A stretch of DNA of 64,000 nt from Pelobacter seleniigenes DSM 18267. Lineage in GTDB: Bacteria > Desulfobacterota > Desulfuromonadia > Desulfuromonadales > Geopsychrobacteraceae. Shown here one piece after another: positions 9,508 to 19,528 of the stretch (position 1 is its first letter; every line of letters starts with the position of its first letter). Under the pieces are notes generated by a model. It saw nothing but the letters and a program-made list of their open reading frames with translations, was not told the DNA's origin and did not search any database. A program made the translations under genes and the position numbers. The stretch is from the NCBI RefSeq assembly GCF_000711225.1, contig NZ_JOMG01000002.1, forward strand, positions 2,554,501 through 2,618,500. The letters are read 5' to 3'.

Positions 9508-10005
9508 CTATTTCGGGACAATCCTTCCGTACTGGGCCTCGATCCGTTTTTTCGAATCGTTCGGTCCTTGCCCGGTAGCGTTGACAATATAGTAGCGGGC
9601 TTCAAAGTAGGTGGGGTCGGAGCCGCTTCCCGGAGGCAAATTGGTGGTCAATTGAAATTCGACATAATTATCGTTGCCTTCCAGGCCAAAGCCGGTACCG
9701 GCTTCAATGTTGGCCTGGTCGGTCGTGTTGTCCAGATCGTAGGGCACCGAACCCGGTCCCAGGCTGGCATAGATGGCTTGTCTGGTCGAGGCGTACTCAA
9801 CCGCCCTCTCAGCGGTTTCGAAGGCCATCTGTGCGGTCCGGTAGTTGCCGGAAATGCTGGTTTCCGTGGTTGCGGTGTTCAGGGCCATGACTCCGAGAAT
9901 GCTCATGATGAGCAGCATGGACAGGGCCAGGATCAGGGCAAACCCGCGCTCATTGTTGAGGGTTTGCAACGCTTTCCGGAAAAATAACTGTTCTTTGCTT
10001 TTCAT
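9508..10005 (-). CDS. pilX: Type IV pilus minor pilin-like protein, PilX family
   Basis: 165 residues with leader ending ERG|FALILALSMLLIMSILGVMAL and a PilX-type N-terminal region (TTETSISGNYRTAQMAFETAE). Residue 5 after the cleavage site is not Glu, as in PilX/GspK-like subunits. It lies between pilW and pilY1 with short gaps (18 and 10 bp). Expected to form part of the minor-pilin tip complex with PilV, PilW and PilY1. Confidence 0.88.
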   Translation of the reverse strand: MKSKEQLFFRKALQTLNNERGFALILALSMLLIMSILGVMALNTATTETSISGNYRTAQMAFETAERAVEYASTRQAIYASLGPGSVPYDLDNTTDQANIEAGTGFGLEGNDNYVEFQLTTNLPPGSGSDPTYFEARYYIVNATGQGPNDSKKRIEAQYGRIVPK

Positions 10006-10023
10006 TTTGTCATGTCCTTAAGC

Positions 10024-10839
10024 TCAATTGTTTTTCAAGGTAATCAGCTTAACGAGCTGTCTGGTTTTGTTGGTCTTCGCTTTCAGATCGAAAGCCGTGC
10101 CGGTCAGAGTCACGCGGACAGCGCTGGTCTGGCCGGAAGTTGTCAAATATTCAAATTCAACCGCTGAAATATTGTCGGCAATGATGTCAGGGGTGCCGCC
10201 GTTGATGGTTCTACGCAGTTGATTATTGTTCAGGTCATAATCGATCTGATACGGGTGAGGAGACGCACTGCTGTCGACTTTGACCAGCAAATCTGCCTGA
10301 TTGTAATTGGCGACGGCATTGAAGCCTTTGATGGCCAGGCTGGTACTGGTGGGAGCGGAATCGATGGTGAAAACAAGATCAATGCGCTGGTCGTGGTCCG
10401 GCGTCTTGAGCAGGCGAACTTTGTCTCCGGCCGCGAACAGGTTGACCATTTCTGCCGTGGCAATGGGGAAGACATAGGCTGTCGCTGGCGCATTGGCAAC
10501 GGAGACCGTGCCGGTCAGCCGGGCGATGTCGGTATCGGTCGATGCGGTCCGCAAAGTCAGTAGCTGACCGCCGGACAAATCGGCAGGGGCCGCTTCGATT
10601 GCTGAATTTGTCGTCGGAATCAGAAACCCGGCCATCTGGATGTCCCGGGTTAAAAAATTCATGGCAATGCGCAGGTTCTGCTGCGTTTCAGCCACCTCTT
10701 CCTGGGTGCCGGCTTCCTGCTCGGTCTGGATAAAGAGGCTATACATGGCTGTTGCGGCCAGACCCATAATGACGATAACAACCAAAACCTCGACCAGGGT
10801 GAAAGCTTTGGTGCTGATTATTCTATTTGGAATGCTCAT
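10024..10839 (-). CDS. pilW: Type IV pilus minor pilin, PilW family
   Basis: 271 residues. The class III signal KA|FTLVEVLVVIVIMGLAA has Ala rather than Gly at -1, which prepilin peptidases can accept. It is followed by the PilW helix (QQNLRIAMNFLTRDIQMAGF) and a long beta-rich C-terminal part. The start ATG overlaps the pilV stop (ATGA at 10836-10839), indicating coupled translation. Confidence 0.9.
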   Translation of the reverse strand: MSIPNRIISTKAFTLVEVLVVIVIMGLAATAMYSLFIQTEQEAGTQEEVAETQQNLRIAMNFLTRDIQMAGFLIPTTNSAIEAAPADLSGGQLLTLRTASTDTDIARLTGTVSVANAPATAYVFPIATAEMVNLFAAGDKVRLLKTPDHDQRIDLVFTIDSAPTSTSLAIKGFNAVANYNQADLLVKVDSSASPHPYQIDYDLNNNQLRRTINGGTPDIIADNISAVEFEYLTTSGQTSAVRVTLTGTAFDLKAKTNKTRQLVKLITLKNN

Positions 10840-11285
10840 ATTGCTCTCTTGAACCCGGTCACCGAATAGGTCCGTTGCAGACCGTTGGTTTGTTGAACGT
10901 TCACCTGAATAAACACCAGGTTGGCAACGCCGTTGTAGTCAACGGCAATGGTATAATCAGCGGCGTAGGTACCTCCACCCATCACCGTTTCATCGCCTGA
11001 ATTGAAGACCCACGGGACATTGACCGCATCGGCAAAACTGCTGACCGGCCAGGTTGTTATTTCGTTGAGAATGCTGGTGGCAATATCCGTCTCGACCGCC
11101 CTGGTGTTGGCGGACGAATTGGTTTTGATGGCGGTGATCTGCATCCCTGCAATGGCCAACAGGCCGATGGCAAAAATGGTTAGTGCGATCAGAACCTCAA
11201 CTAAGGAAAAACCTTGTTGAGTGCAGCAATATTTGCCAAACGGAACGTTCATGGTCGTTTTTTGAGGGTCACTATTGTTTGTCAT
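10836..11285 (-). CDS. pilV: Type IV pilus minor pilin, PilV family
   Basis: 149 residues with prepilin motif QG|FSLVEVLIALTIFAIGLLAIAGMQ, typical of PilV/GspI. First gene of the minus-strand minor-pilin operon. The ATG at 11285 has a GGGGAA-like site about nine bases upstream. The internal ATG at residue 12 lacks a ribosome site. Confidence 0.9.
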   Translation of the reverse strand: MTNNSDPQKTTMNVPFGKYCCTQQGFSLVEVLIALTIFAIGLLAIAGMQITAIKTNSSANTRAVETDIATSILNEITTWPVSSFADAVNVPWVFNSGDETVMGGGTYAADYTIAVDYNGVANLVFIQVNVQQTNGLQRTYSVTGFKRAI

Positions 11286-11737
11286 TTGAATTGATTCCCC
11301 ACCTTGCTATCGTTTTTTACGATACTATATCGTACAATTGTGACTTTCGCTAACACTCATCGGCGCTGTTCGCAGGTCGCTTTCAGCGACCGACATCCCG
11401 AGGAAACGTTACATTTATATTCCTGTATACTATGCAAGATAAATGCCTGCTAAGATTTCTGCTAACATCTTGAAATATCTGCAATTGAAAACGAATCACA
11501 AGAAAAGGGTTGCAAGAAAAGTTGAGGCATTTATTTGCCTGACGATGTAACAGGTTGTTGTTTAGACGAAAAATGGAATTGAGATAAATTGCAGGTGAAA
11601 AAAAAATTGCAAGGGTTTGTTGCTGGAATAAATGGACAATTTTGACCCCGGGACAGGTTTTTTCAGCGTGGTTGGATATTCTCCGCGCGGCAAGGTAAAA
11701 TGTACTGGAAACGATATTTTTTTACGGGGGATGTATT
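11286..11737. other. Divergent intergenic region between pilV and trxC
   Basis: 452 bp, AT-rich, no convincing gene. Going leftward toward pilV it holds a direct repeat CTGCTAA (11447-11453 and 11459-11465), a perfect inverted repeat GGTCGCT-TTC-AGCGACC (11375-11391) and a second one TACGATA-CTA-TATCGTA (11318-11334). Promoters for pilV and trxC must lie here, but I could not place a strong -35/-10 pair or a sigma-54 -24/-12 motif. Confidence 0.5.
11318..11334 (-). promoter_or_regulatory. Perfect 7-3-7 inverted repeat upstream of pilV
   Basis: TACGATA-CTA-TATCGTA, 33 bp before the pilV start. It is a plausible operator or short 5'-leader hairpin. Its function is not shown by the sequence. 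Confidence 0.4.
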
Positions 11738-12175
11738 GTGTCAGAATCATTCCACTTGATCTGTCCTCATTGTCAGGCTATCAACCGGGTTCCCGAAAAC
11801 AAACTTTCCGTTCATCCGAACTGCGGACGCTGCAAAGAAGCCTTGTTTAGCGGTCGTCCGGTTGAGTTGACTTCAGCAACCTTTGACCGCTATCTGCAAC
11901 AGAATGATATTCCGCTACTGGTCGATTTTTGGGCACCTTGGTGTGGGCCCTGCAAGATGATGTCACCCGCCTTCAGCGAGGCGGCCAAGGATTTGGAACC
12001 GCGTGTGCGCCTGGCCAAATTTAATACCGAAAGCGATGCCGGCATTGGTGGGCGGCTCAATATCCGCTCCATTCCGACCCTGGTGCTGTTTCATAAAGGG
12101 GTTGAGCTGGCCAGGCAATCCGGCGCCATGGAGCGCAGGATGATTGTACAATGGACCAAAGCAAAACTGGGCTAA
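11738..12175 (+). CDS. trxC: Thioredoxin 2 (zinc-ribbon thioredoxin)
   Basis: 145 residues. The N-terminal zinc ribbon CPHC..CGRC (about residues 9-31) is followed by a thioredoxin fold with active site WCGPC and the cis-proline region IRSIPTL. This two-part layout is diagnostic of TrxC. The start is GTG with GGGGGA about six bases upstream. Cytosolic disulfide reductase, often linked to oxidative stress. No thioredoxin reductase gene is adjacent. Confidence 0.95.
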   Translation: MSESFHLICPHCQAINRVPENKLSVHPNCGRCKEALFSGRPVELTSATFDRYLQQNDIPLLVDFWAPWCGPCKMMSPAFSEAAKDLEPRVRLAKFNTESDAGIGGRLNIRSIPTLVLFHKGVELARQSGAMERRMIVQWTKAKLG

Positions 12176-12394
12176 CAGGTCACGGGCCTTTATCTTTTTG
12201 ACCGCTGAACTTGCTTTGGAGAGGCAGAGCGCCCTTCGGTTAAAACGGGGGAATAGCGGAATTTACTGTACTCTGTGGGCCTTTTGCTGTTTCCTCTCTG
12301 TCTGTGCTGAGGTTGTCCGAACTGTTGCTGCGGCAACCTCCCTTCTTTCCCAATTATCGCCTCCAGCGAGGATGTTCAGGAATAAATCACTATC

Positions 12395-14494
12395 ATGGTT
12401 ATGAACAGTCTGGAACAGCAAATCATCAGCCTGCTCAGTCAGCGGCGCAAAAAGTCACTGACCCGCAGGGAAATCGCGGATCACCTCGGATTGCGCGGCG
12501 GCGAGCGCAAGGTGCTGACCAAGGTCTTGGAGCAATTGCTGCGTAGCGGGCAGCTTGGCGAACGCAAAGGGCAGTATCGACTGGCCGAGCAGCAACGGAC
12601 TCTGGAGGGAACCTTTGCCCAGGCGGAACAGGGCTATGGTTTCCTGCGCGTGGACACCCAGGACCAGGAGGACCTGTTCATTCCGGCCCGTCATGTCGGC
12701 AGCGCCATGGACGGCGACCGGGTGTTGGTGCAATGGCGAGTCTCCAGCCGTGACCGGCGTCCTTTCGGGCAGGTGCTGCAGGTTCTGGAACGGGCACACA
12801 GCCAGTTGCTCGGCACTTATCAGCGTCGTTCCGGCAAGGGGCTGGTCTGGCCGCTGGAGCAGAAGTTGCCCGGGCCGGTCCTGGTCGGGAAGCAGTCGGA
12901 TATCGAGCCGGGTACGGTTGTGGAAGTCAGTTTGGAGCGTTTTGCGACACAGGAATTGCCGGCAACAGGGAAAATCAGCGAGATTCTTGGTCCGGCCGGT
13001 GACCCCCAGGTGGATATTGAAACGGTTATTCGCAGCCACGGCTTGCCACGGACATTTTCTCCGGCGGCTCTGGCCCAGGCCGAGACCGCAGCCCGGCCGG
13101 TCAGTCGTGAAGAAACCGCCACGCGGGTCGATCTGCGTTCCCTGCCCCTGGTGACCATCGACGGTGAGACCGCCCGTGACTTTGATGATGCCGTGGCGCT
13201 GAAGAAGAAGCAGGACGGCTCTTTTCGGCTCTGGGTCTGTATTGCCGATGTCGCCCACTATGTCACTCCTGGCAGCGCCGTTGATATTGACGCCCTGGAA
13301 CGTGGCACCAGTGTCTACTTTCCCGGCTTTTGTCTGCCGATGCTGCCCGAAGCGCTGAGCAACGGGATCTGTTCGCTGAACCCGGCCGAGGATCGTCTGG
13401 TCATGACCGCCGAGTTATGCATCGATCAGCACGGCGTGACCACTGCTGCTGAATTCTATCCGGCGGTGATGCGCAGCCGGGCGCGGCTCACCTATACCCA
13501 GGTCGCTGCCTGGCTGGAGACCCCGGACAGCTGTCCGCTGGAGCCTGAGGTTCAGGAACAGTTGCCGCAGATGGCGGATCTGGCGCAGATTTTGACCCGG
13601 ATGCGGGCAGACCGCGGCAGCCTTGATCTCGATGTCCCAGAAGTTGAAATCCTCCTTGCGGAGGACGGTCAGCCCCGCGACCTGATACGGATCGAGCGCA
13701 ACCAGGCCCACCGCCTGATCGAAGAGTTCATGCTCGCTGCCAACGAGGCGGTTGCGGCCTTTTTGCAGAAGCGGCAGTGGCCGTTCTTATACCGGATTCA
13801 CGAACGGCCGGATCTGCTCAAATTGCAGGAATTGCAACAGCTGGCAGCGGAATGTGGGGTCGGCCTGGTGTTGGGGAAACAGCTGCATCAGGCATTGCAG
13901 GGCTTGTTGGCCGAGGTAGCCGAGCGTCCGGAGGGGCGGCTGATCAATCAGCAGCTTTTGCGCAGTCTCCAGCAGGCCTGCTATGCGCCGGATAACCAGG
14001 GGCATTTCGGCCTGGCCGCGGACTGTTATTGTCACTTCACATCGCCGATCCGGCGTTATCCGGACCTGGTGGTGCATCGGGTGCTCAAACAGGTTCTGGC
14101 GGCGGCTCCCAAATCGGCATCCTATTCCCATGCCGAGCTGGAAACCCTGGGGCGCGACTGTTCGGCCCGGGAACGCCGTGCGGTGCAGGCGGAGCGGGAT
14201 CTGATCGATCTGCGTTGCTGTCAACTGATGGCGGGGCGGGTCGGCGAGGAGTTTTCCGGAACCATTTCCTCGGTGACGGAGTTCGGTTTTTTTGTCGAGT
14301 TGGATGAACTGCTGATTGACGGCCTGGTCCACATCCGGACCCTGCGTGGGGATTATTACCACTTCGACCCGCTGAGCCGATCTTTAACGGGTGAGCACCG
14401 CCGCCGACAGTTCCGCATCGGCATGCGGGTGCAGGTGCGGGTCAAAAAAGTCGAAGCCTGGCGGCGGCGGATCGATTTCGAGCTGGTTGAATAA
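12395..14494 (+). CDS. rnr: Ribonuclease R (RNB-family 3'-5' exoribonuclease)
   Basis: 699 residues, somewhat shorter than E. coli RNase R. It has an N-terminal winged-helix segment (about 1-70), cold-shock-like domains (GTFAQAEQGYGFLRVD), the RNB catalytic domain with the acidic cluster DGETARDFDDAVAL and later RIHERPD and HFTSPIRRYPD, and a C-terminal S1 domain (GTISSVTEFGFFVELD). Degrades structured RNA. The start may be the ATG at 12395 or the next one at 12401, and the ribosome site is weak for both. Confidence 0.95.
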   Translation: MVMNSLEQQIISLLSQRRKKSLTRREIADHLGLRGGERKVLTKVLEQLLRSGQLGERKGQYRLAEQQRTLEGTFAQAEQGYGFLRVDTQDQEDLFIPARHVGSAMDGDRVLVQWRVSSRDRRPFGQVLQVLERAHSQLLGTYQRRSGKGLVWPLEQKLPGPVLVGKQSDIEPGTVVEVSLERFATQELPATGKISEILGPAGDPQVDIETVIRSHGLPRTFSPAALAQAETAARPVSREETATRVDLRSLPLVTIDGETARDFDDAVALKKKQDGSFRLWVCIADVAHYVTPGSAVDIDALERGTSVYFPGFCLPMLPEALSNGICSLNPAEDRLVMTAELCIDQHGVTTAAEFYPAVMRSRARLTYTQVAAWLETPDSCPLEPEVQEQLPQMADLAQILTRMRADRGSLDLDVPEVEILLAEDGQPRDLIRIERNQAHRLIEEFMLAANEAVAAFLQKRQWPFLYRIHERPDLLKLQELQQLAAECGVGLVLGKQLHQALQGLLAEVAERPEGRLINQQLLRSLQQACYAPDNQGHFGLAADCYCHFTSPIRRYPDLVVHRVLKQVLAAAPKSASYSHAELETLGRDCSARERRAVQAERDLIDLRCCQLMAGRVGEEFSGTISSVTEFGFFVELDELLIDGLVHIRTLRGDYYHFDPLSRSLTGEHRRRQFRIGMRVQVRVKKVEAWRRRIDFELVE

Positions 14495-14532
14495 GGAGTG
14501 CCCTGTGTGGTAGCCGGTTTGCAGGATGCCTG

Positions 14533-15189
14533 TTATTGCGGAATCACGTAGTAAAAAACCGCAAAAAAATGAAAGCAGCTGCCGGCCAGCACAAACAGGT
14601 GCCAGATCGCGTGTCCGTAGGGGAGACGTTTCCAGGCGTAGAAAATGACCCCGAAGGTATAGGCCAGTCCGCCCAGCAGCAGCAGGGTGAAGCCGGTCGG
14701 GGCCAGGACCGAGAGCATTGGTTTAATGGCGATAATGACGGTCCAGCCCATAATTAGATAAAGGGTGGTCGAGACCCCGCGCAACTGGGCGTAGCGGGTT
14801 GTCTTCAGCAGAATGCCGAGCAGGGCAATGCCCCAGACGATGCCGAACAGCGACCAGCCCCAGGGGCCGCGCAGGTTGACCAGGGTGAACGGGGTATAGG
14901 TTCCGGCAATCAGCAGATAAATGGCCGAATGGTCGAAGACCCGCAGCAGGCGTTTGACCCGGGGGGAGGGGATGCTGTGGTAAAGGGTTGACGACAGATA
15001 CAACAACAGCAGGGTCCCGCCGAAAATACTGCAGGAAACAATGTGCCAGGCATTCCCATGCAGACTGGCAAAGACCACCAGCATGACCAACCCCAAGATC
15101 GCCAGCAGGGTTCCAATCCCATGGGTCACACTGTTGGCAATCTCTTCTCCCACACTGTAGCCGGTTATTTCGTTGCGTTTCATGGTCAT
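14533..15189 (-). CDS. Hemolysin III family (YqfA/PAQR-like) membrane protein
   Basis: About 218 residues with seven hydrophobic segments and the family's conserved sites: EEIANSVTHGIGT, YHSIPSP, DHSAIYLLIAGTYTP and HLFVLAGSCFHFFAV. The metal-site histidines and Asp are in place. The start at 15189 is chosen because GGGAG lies six to seven bases upstream; a longer frame to 15219 lacks a site. The physiological role of the family is uncertain, and haemolytic activity should not be assumed. Convergent with rnr. Confidence 0.88.
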   Translation of the reverse strand: MTMKRNEITGYSVGEEIANSVTHGIGTLLAILGLVMLVVFASLHGNAWHIVSCSIFGGTLLLLYLSSTLYHSIPSPRVKRLLRVFDHSAIYLLIAGTYTPFTLVNLRGPWGWSLFGIVWGIALLGILLKTTRYAQLRGVSTTLYLIMGWTVIIAIKPMLSVLAPTGFTLLLLGGLAYTFGVIFYAWKRLPYGHAIWHLFVLAGSCFHFFAVFYYVIPQ

Positions 15190-15307
15190 TCTTTGCTCCC
15201 TTTGAAGGCTGAATATCACCCTCTCAATTTAGCACGAGTGACCATGGGAAAGAGCTGTAGGCAGTTGTTTTTACAAAACTATTACCAAAGGAGTAAAAGT
15301 AGGTGCT

Positions 15308-16531
15308 TCATTGGTCAGCGGCCGGACCGTTGCGCTGTTGATAAGCGCGGGCGATGCCACCGGTCGAGGTTTCCCGGTAGAGCAGGGGCAGGGCGTGGCC
15401 GGTCTCGCGCATGACCGCGGTGATTTCATCAAAGCTGATTTTATGTTCACCGCCGGCCAGCAGGGCAAAATGACAGCAGCTTAAGGCCCGGGTGGCGGCG
15501 TGGGCATTGCGTTCGATGCAGGGGATCTGGACCAGCCCGGCGACCGGATCACAGGTCAGGCCAAGGTGATGCTCCAGCCCCATCTCGGCAGCGTATTCGA
15601 TCTGCCTGATGCTGCCGCCCTGGAGCTGGGTCGCCGCCGCCGCGGCCATGGCGCAGGCGGTGCCGATTTCCCCCTGGCAGCCGACCTCGGCTCCGGAAAT
15701 GGAGGCGTTTTGCTTGACCAGGTTGCCGATCAGCCCGGCGGTCGCCAGGGCATGCAGAATGTCCTCATAACGGCAGGCCAGGGTTTCGTTCAGATAGCGC
15801 AAAACCGCCGGCAGAACGCCGCCGGCCCCGCAGGTCGGCGCCGTGGCGATCATGCCGCCGGAGGCATTTTCTTCGGCCACGGCCAGAGCATAGGACCAGA
15901 GCCGGGCATTGTTCTGCAGATGGGTGCTATAGAGGGTGGCTTTGCGATAAAAATCGGCCGCTTTGCGGGCCAGGCCGAGACCTCCGGGGAGCACTCCGGC
16001 ATGACTCAGTCCATTGCGGATAGACGAAGTCATGACATCCCAGACATTATCCAGGTAATCGAGGAAGGGGCGCTCCTCATGGTTGATCACGAATTCCCAG
16101 AGGGATTCCCCGCTCTGCTCCAGGGCGCTGATAATTGCGGCCATGGTGGTCAGCGGGTAGCGTGACAGCTCGGTCGGCCGCCCCTCCTGGTCACTGAGCA
16201 GGGCGCCACCGCCGCTACTGTATTCGTCCCGGTTGGCCAGCAGAGCCCCCTCTTCGTCGAGGGCCTCAAAACGCATGCCGTTGGGATGGCGTGGGAGCTG
16301 TTCCTGTGGCCGCCAGAGCAGCTCAAGCTGGGATGGCGGAATGACCTGAGACAGCGCCTGGTCGGTCAGGTGGCCGCGGCCGGTGGCGGCAAGGCTGCCG
16401 AACAGGGTCACCCGATAACGGGCGGCGCCGGGGTAAGCGGCGACAAAATTGCGCGCGGCCCGCTGCGGAGCCATGGTGTGGCTACTGGACGGTCCGGTTC
16501 CAATGCGATAAATATTGCAGATCGATTCCAT
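15308..16531 (-). CDS. sdaA: L-serine dehydratase (L-serine ammonia-lyase), iron-sulfur type, single chain
   Basis: Deaminates L-serine to pyruvate and ammonia with a [4Fe-4S] cluster. The beta-type domain comes first (IGTGPSSSHTMAP), then the alpha-type domain with TAPTCGAGG, GAEVGCQGEIGTAC and CDPVAGLVQIPCIERN, which hold the cluster cysteines. At 407 residues it is shorter than the usual ~455, mainly in the beta part. The start is supported by AAGGAG eight bases upstream. No serine transporter is adjacent. Confidence 0.93.
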   Translation of the reverse strand: MESICNIYRIGTGPSSSHTMAPQRAARNFVAAYPGAARYRVTLFGSLAATGRGHLTDQALSQVIPPSQLELLWRPQEQLPRHPNGMRFEALDEEGALLANRDEYSSGGGALLSDQEGRPTELSRYPLTTMAAIISALEQSGESLWEFVINHEERPFLDYLDNVWDVMTSSIRNGLSHAGVLPGGLGLARKAADFYRKATLYSTHLQNNARLWSYALAVAEENASGGMIATAPTCGAGGVLPAVLRYLNETLACRYEDILHALATAGLIGNLVKQNASISGAEVGCQGEIGTACAMAAAAATQLQGGSIRQIEYAAEMGLEHHLGLTCDPVAGLVQIPCIERNAHAATRALSCCHFALLAGGEHKISFDEITAVMRETGHALPLLYRETSTGGIARAYQQRNGPAADQ

Positions 16532-16750
16532 AGCCAGATCTCCTTGCCTGCTGAACCCACGGATGGCCGAGCGAAATCAATGACGGTCGTTGAACTGATT
16601 GATTTTGCCAACTGGGGAAAAGTGCATTTTTCTGCGTTGCGCTTGAGCCATCAGCCCTAACCATGCCGATAAACGCCAGCCGGCGCAAGGGGCAATTGCG
16701 GAGACATCCGGCGACAACGCCGTCGGTTGCGTTTGGCAACCCCCTTGTTG

Positions 16751-16779
16751 ATGATCATTGGTCGCAATGATCTTGTCAA
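16751..16779 (-). promoter_or_regulatory. Candidate sigma-70 promoter for sdaA with overlapping palindrome
   Basis: On the minus strand TTGACA (16779-16774), 17 bases, then GATCAT (16756-16751). The inverted repeat GATCATT-GGTCGC-AATGATC (16753-16772) covers the spacer and -10, as expected for a repressor site. The -10 match is only moderate. Confidence 0.35.
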
Positions 16780-16860
16780 AATGAATAGATTGTTCGGGCT
16801 TTCTGTTTTCTTTAATTGATTGAAATCGTTAGATAATTTTCTAAGGAAGGATATTTTTTG

Positions 16861-16885
16861 AAATATAACAAAAAAAGTTATATTT
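16861..16885 (+). repeat. 9-bp perfect inverted repeat next to the small-RNA promoter
   Basis: AAATATAAC, seven A, GTTATATTT. It ends six bases before the -35 box, a position compatible with an activator or repressor site. Confidence 0.5.
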
Positions 16886-16890
16886 TTTGT

Positions 16891-16919
16891 TTGACAAAGG
16901 TGACTTATTTGGTTATAAA
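16891..16919 (+). promoter_or_regulatory. Near-consensus sigma-70 promoter
   Basis: TTGACA at 16891-16896, a 17-base spacer, then TATAAA at 16914-16919. Transcription would begin near 16926. No start codon with a ribosome site follows; a terminator does. Confidence 0.75.
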
Positions 16920-16925
16920 TTAACC

Positions 16926-17037
16926 ATCGACGCTTTGTTGTGGCAGGCGAAGCGGCGATAGCCAAAGTAGATATCTTTCGAGAAACCTCTCAAAATCTTA
17001 CCCCGTGGTCCCCCTCCTGGCCACGGGGCTTTTTTTT
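16926..17037 (+). ncRNA. Candidate small RNA, about 110 nt
   Basis: Defined by a near-perfect promoter at its left end and a strong intrinsic terminator at its right end, with no open frame of note between. Three stems can be drawn: ATCGaCGCTT paired with AAGCGgCGAT (about 16925-16960, one internal mismatch), a small GAGA-AACC-TCTC hairpin, and the terminator stem. The terminator loop contains CCCCCTCCT, complementary to Shine-Dalgarno sequences, so pairing with mRNA leaders is a possible mode of action (inference). I do not recognise it as 6S, SRP, tmRNA, RNase P or a known riboswitch class. Confidence 0.65.
17001..17037 (+). terminator. Rho-independent terminator of the small-RNA candidate
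   Basis: CCCCGTGG (17001-17008) pairs with CCACGGGG (17021-17028), followed by eight T residues (17030-17037). Confidence 0.85.
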
Positions 17038-17373
17038 GCCCCGCCTGCATCAATTCTGGTGGACTTTCCCAGAAGTCGCTGTCCCGACTCCTCTTTGTCG
17101 TATTGCTTCCTCTTTGCAATCATCTGGTTGGACAGGAGCAATGCCAATTCGGGGAATAGCAGGCGGTAGGGGCTGCGGGTGCGGCGTTTGGCCAGTATCG
17201 TGACTTCGGTAGCCGGCTAACGAAGGCTGTGTTTTCGGCGGATTATGAATGTTCAGCTGGCGATATAGTATTTGCTGTTTCCGCCAAGTTTGTTTTTGCC
17301 CCATGGTTTTTGCTTGATCTGATCGCGTTCATCATGGTAACTGGGCACGGATTTTTATGAAAGAGAGTTATCG
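17038..17373. other. Intergenic space before the ABC-F gene
   Basis: About 335 bp with no recognisable gene, repeat or strong promoter. Short frames here have no ribosome sites or family resemblance. Confidence 0.4.
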
Positions 17374-19008
<1,635 letters not shown>

Positions 19009-19060
19009 CCTGGTGAGCGCGACCGCGCAGAGCAAATAGCGAAATTTCTTGGCTGGTGAC

Positions 19061-19528
19061 TTACAGTTTCCGGCCGAGTTTTTTTTCGACCTGTTTTTTC
19101 TCCCATTCCGGGCCGAAAAAATTGAAGACTTCGAAGACATTGAGGCCATGAGAAATAATACCAATGCCCCAGCCCAACGCTACCCACCAAGCCCAGAAAT
19201 AACCGGGATTGGTAAGGAAATTGATGATGAACAGCAGCACCAGCACGACCAAGTATTTAATCAGATGTGAATAAAATCCTTTGATGTCACGAACCTGTTC
19301 AATCGCTTTCTGTTCCGTTTCGATCTGTTCCTGAGTGATTGTCATAGTGTTCTCCTGTCGTAGTTCGTCCAGATCGATCTCAAAAACCGCCGCCAGGCAT
19401 TTCAGTGTTTCCAATGAGGGCGTTTGCCCGCGTTCGATGCGCTGAACGGTCCTGACACTCAGCCCACTCAGTTGGGCCAGCTGTTCCTGAGACCAGCCTT
19501 TTTTTAATCGTAATTTTCTGAGTTGCAT
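19061..19528 (-). CDS. XRE-type regulator fused to a two-helix membrane domain (2TM)
   Basis: 155 residues. Residues 3-57 form a Cro/C1 helix-turn-helix (LRKLRLKKGWSQEQLAQLSG, SVRTVQRIERG). After a linker, a C-terminal 2TM domain has two hydrophobic helices (LIKYLVVLVLLFIINFL and WAWWVALGWGIGIISHG) and the FNFFGPEWEKKQ ending typical of that domain. The regulator is therefore probably held at the cytoplasmic membrane. GAGG lies seven bases before the ATG. Its target cannot be inferred. Confidence 0.88.
   Translation of the reverse strand: MQLRKLRLKKGWSQEQLAQLSGLSVRTVQRIERGQTPSLETLKCLAAVFEIDLDELRQENTMTITQEQIETEQKAIEQVRDIKGFYSHLIKYLVVLVLLFIINFLTNPGYFWAWWVALGWGIGIISHGLNVFEVFNFFGPEWEKKQVEKKLGRKL

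Larger units (their letters stand above)
16532..16890. other. Intergenic space upstream of sdaA
   Basis: No credible gene. It holds the probable sdaA promoter and operator at 16751-16779 and, at its right end, a 9-bp inverted repeat around seven A residues (16861-16885) directly before the small-RNA promoter. Confidence 0.5.
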
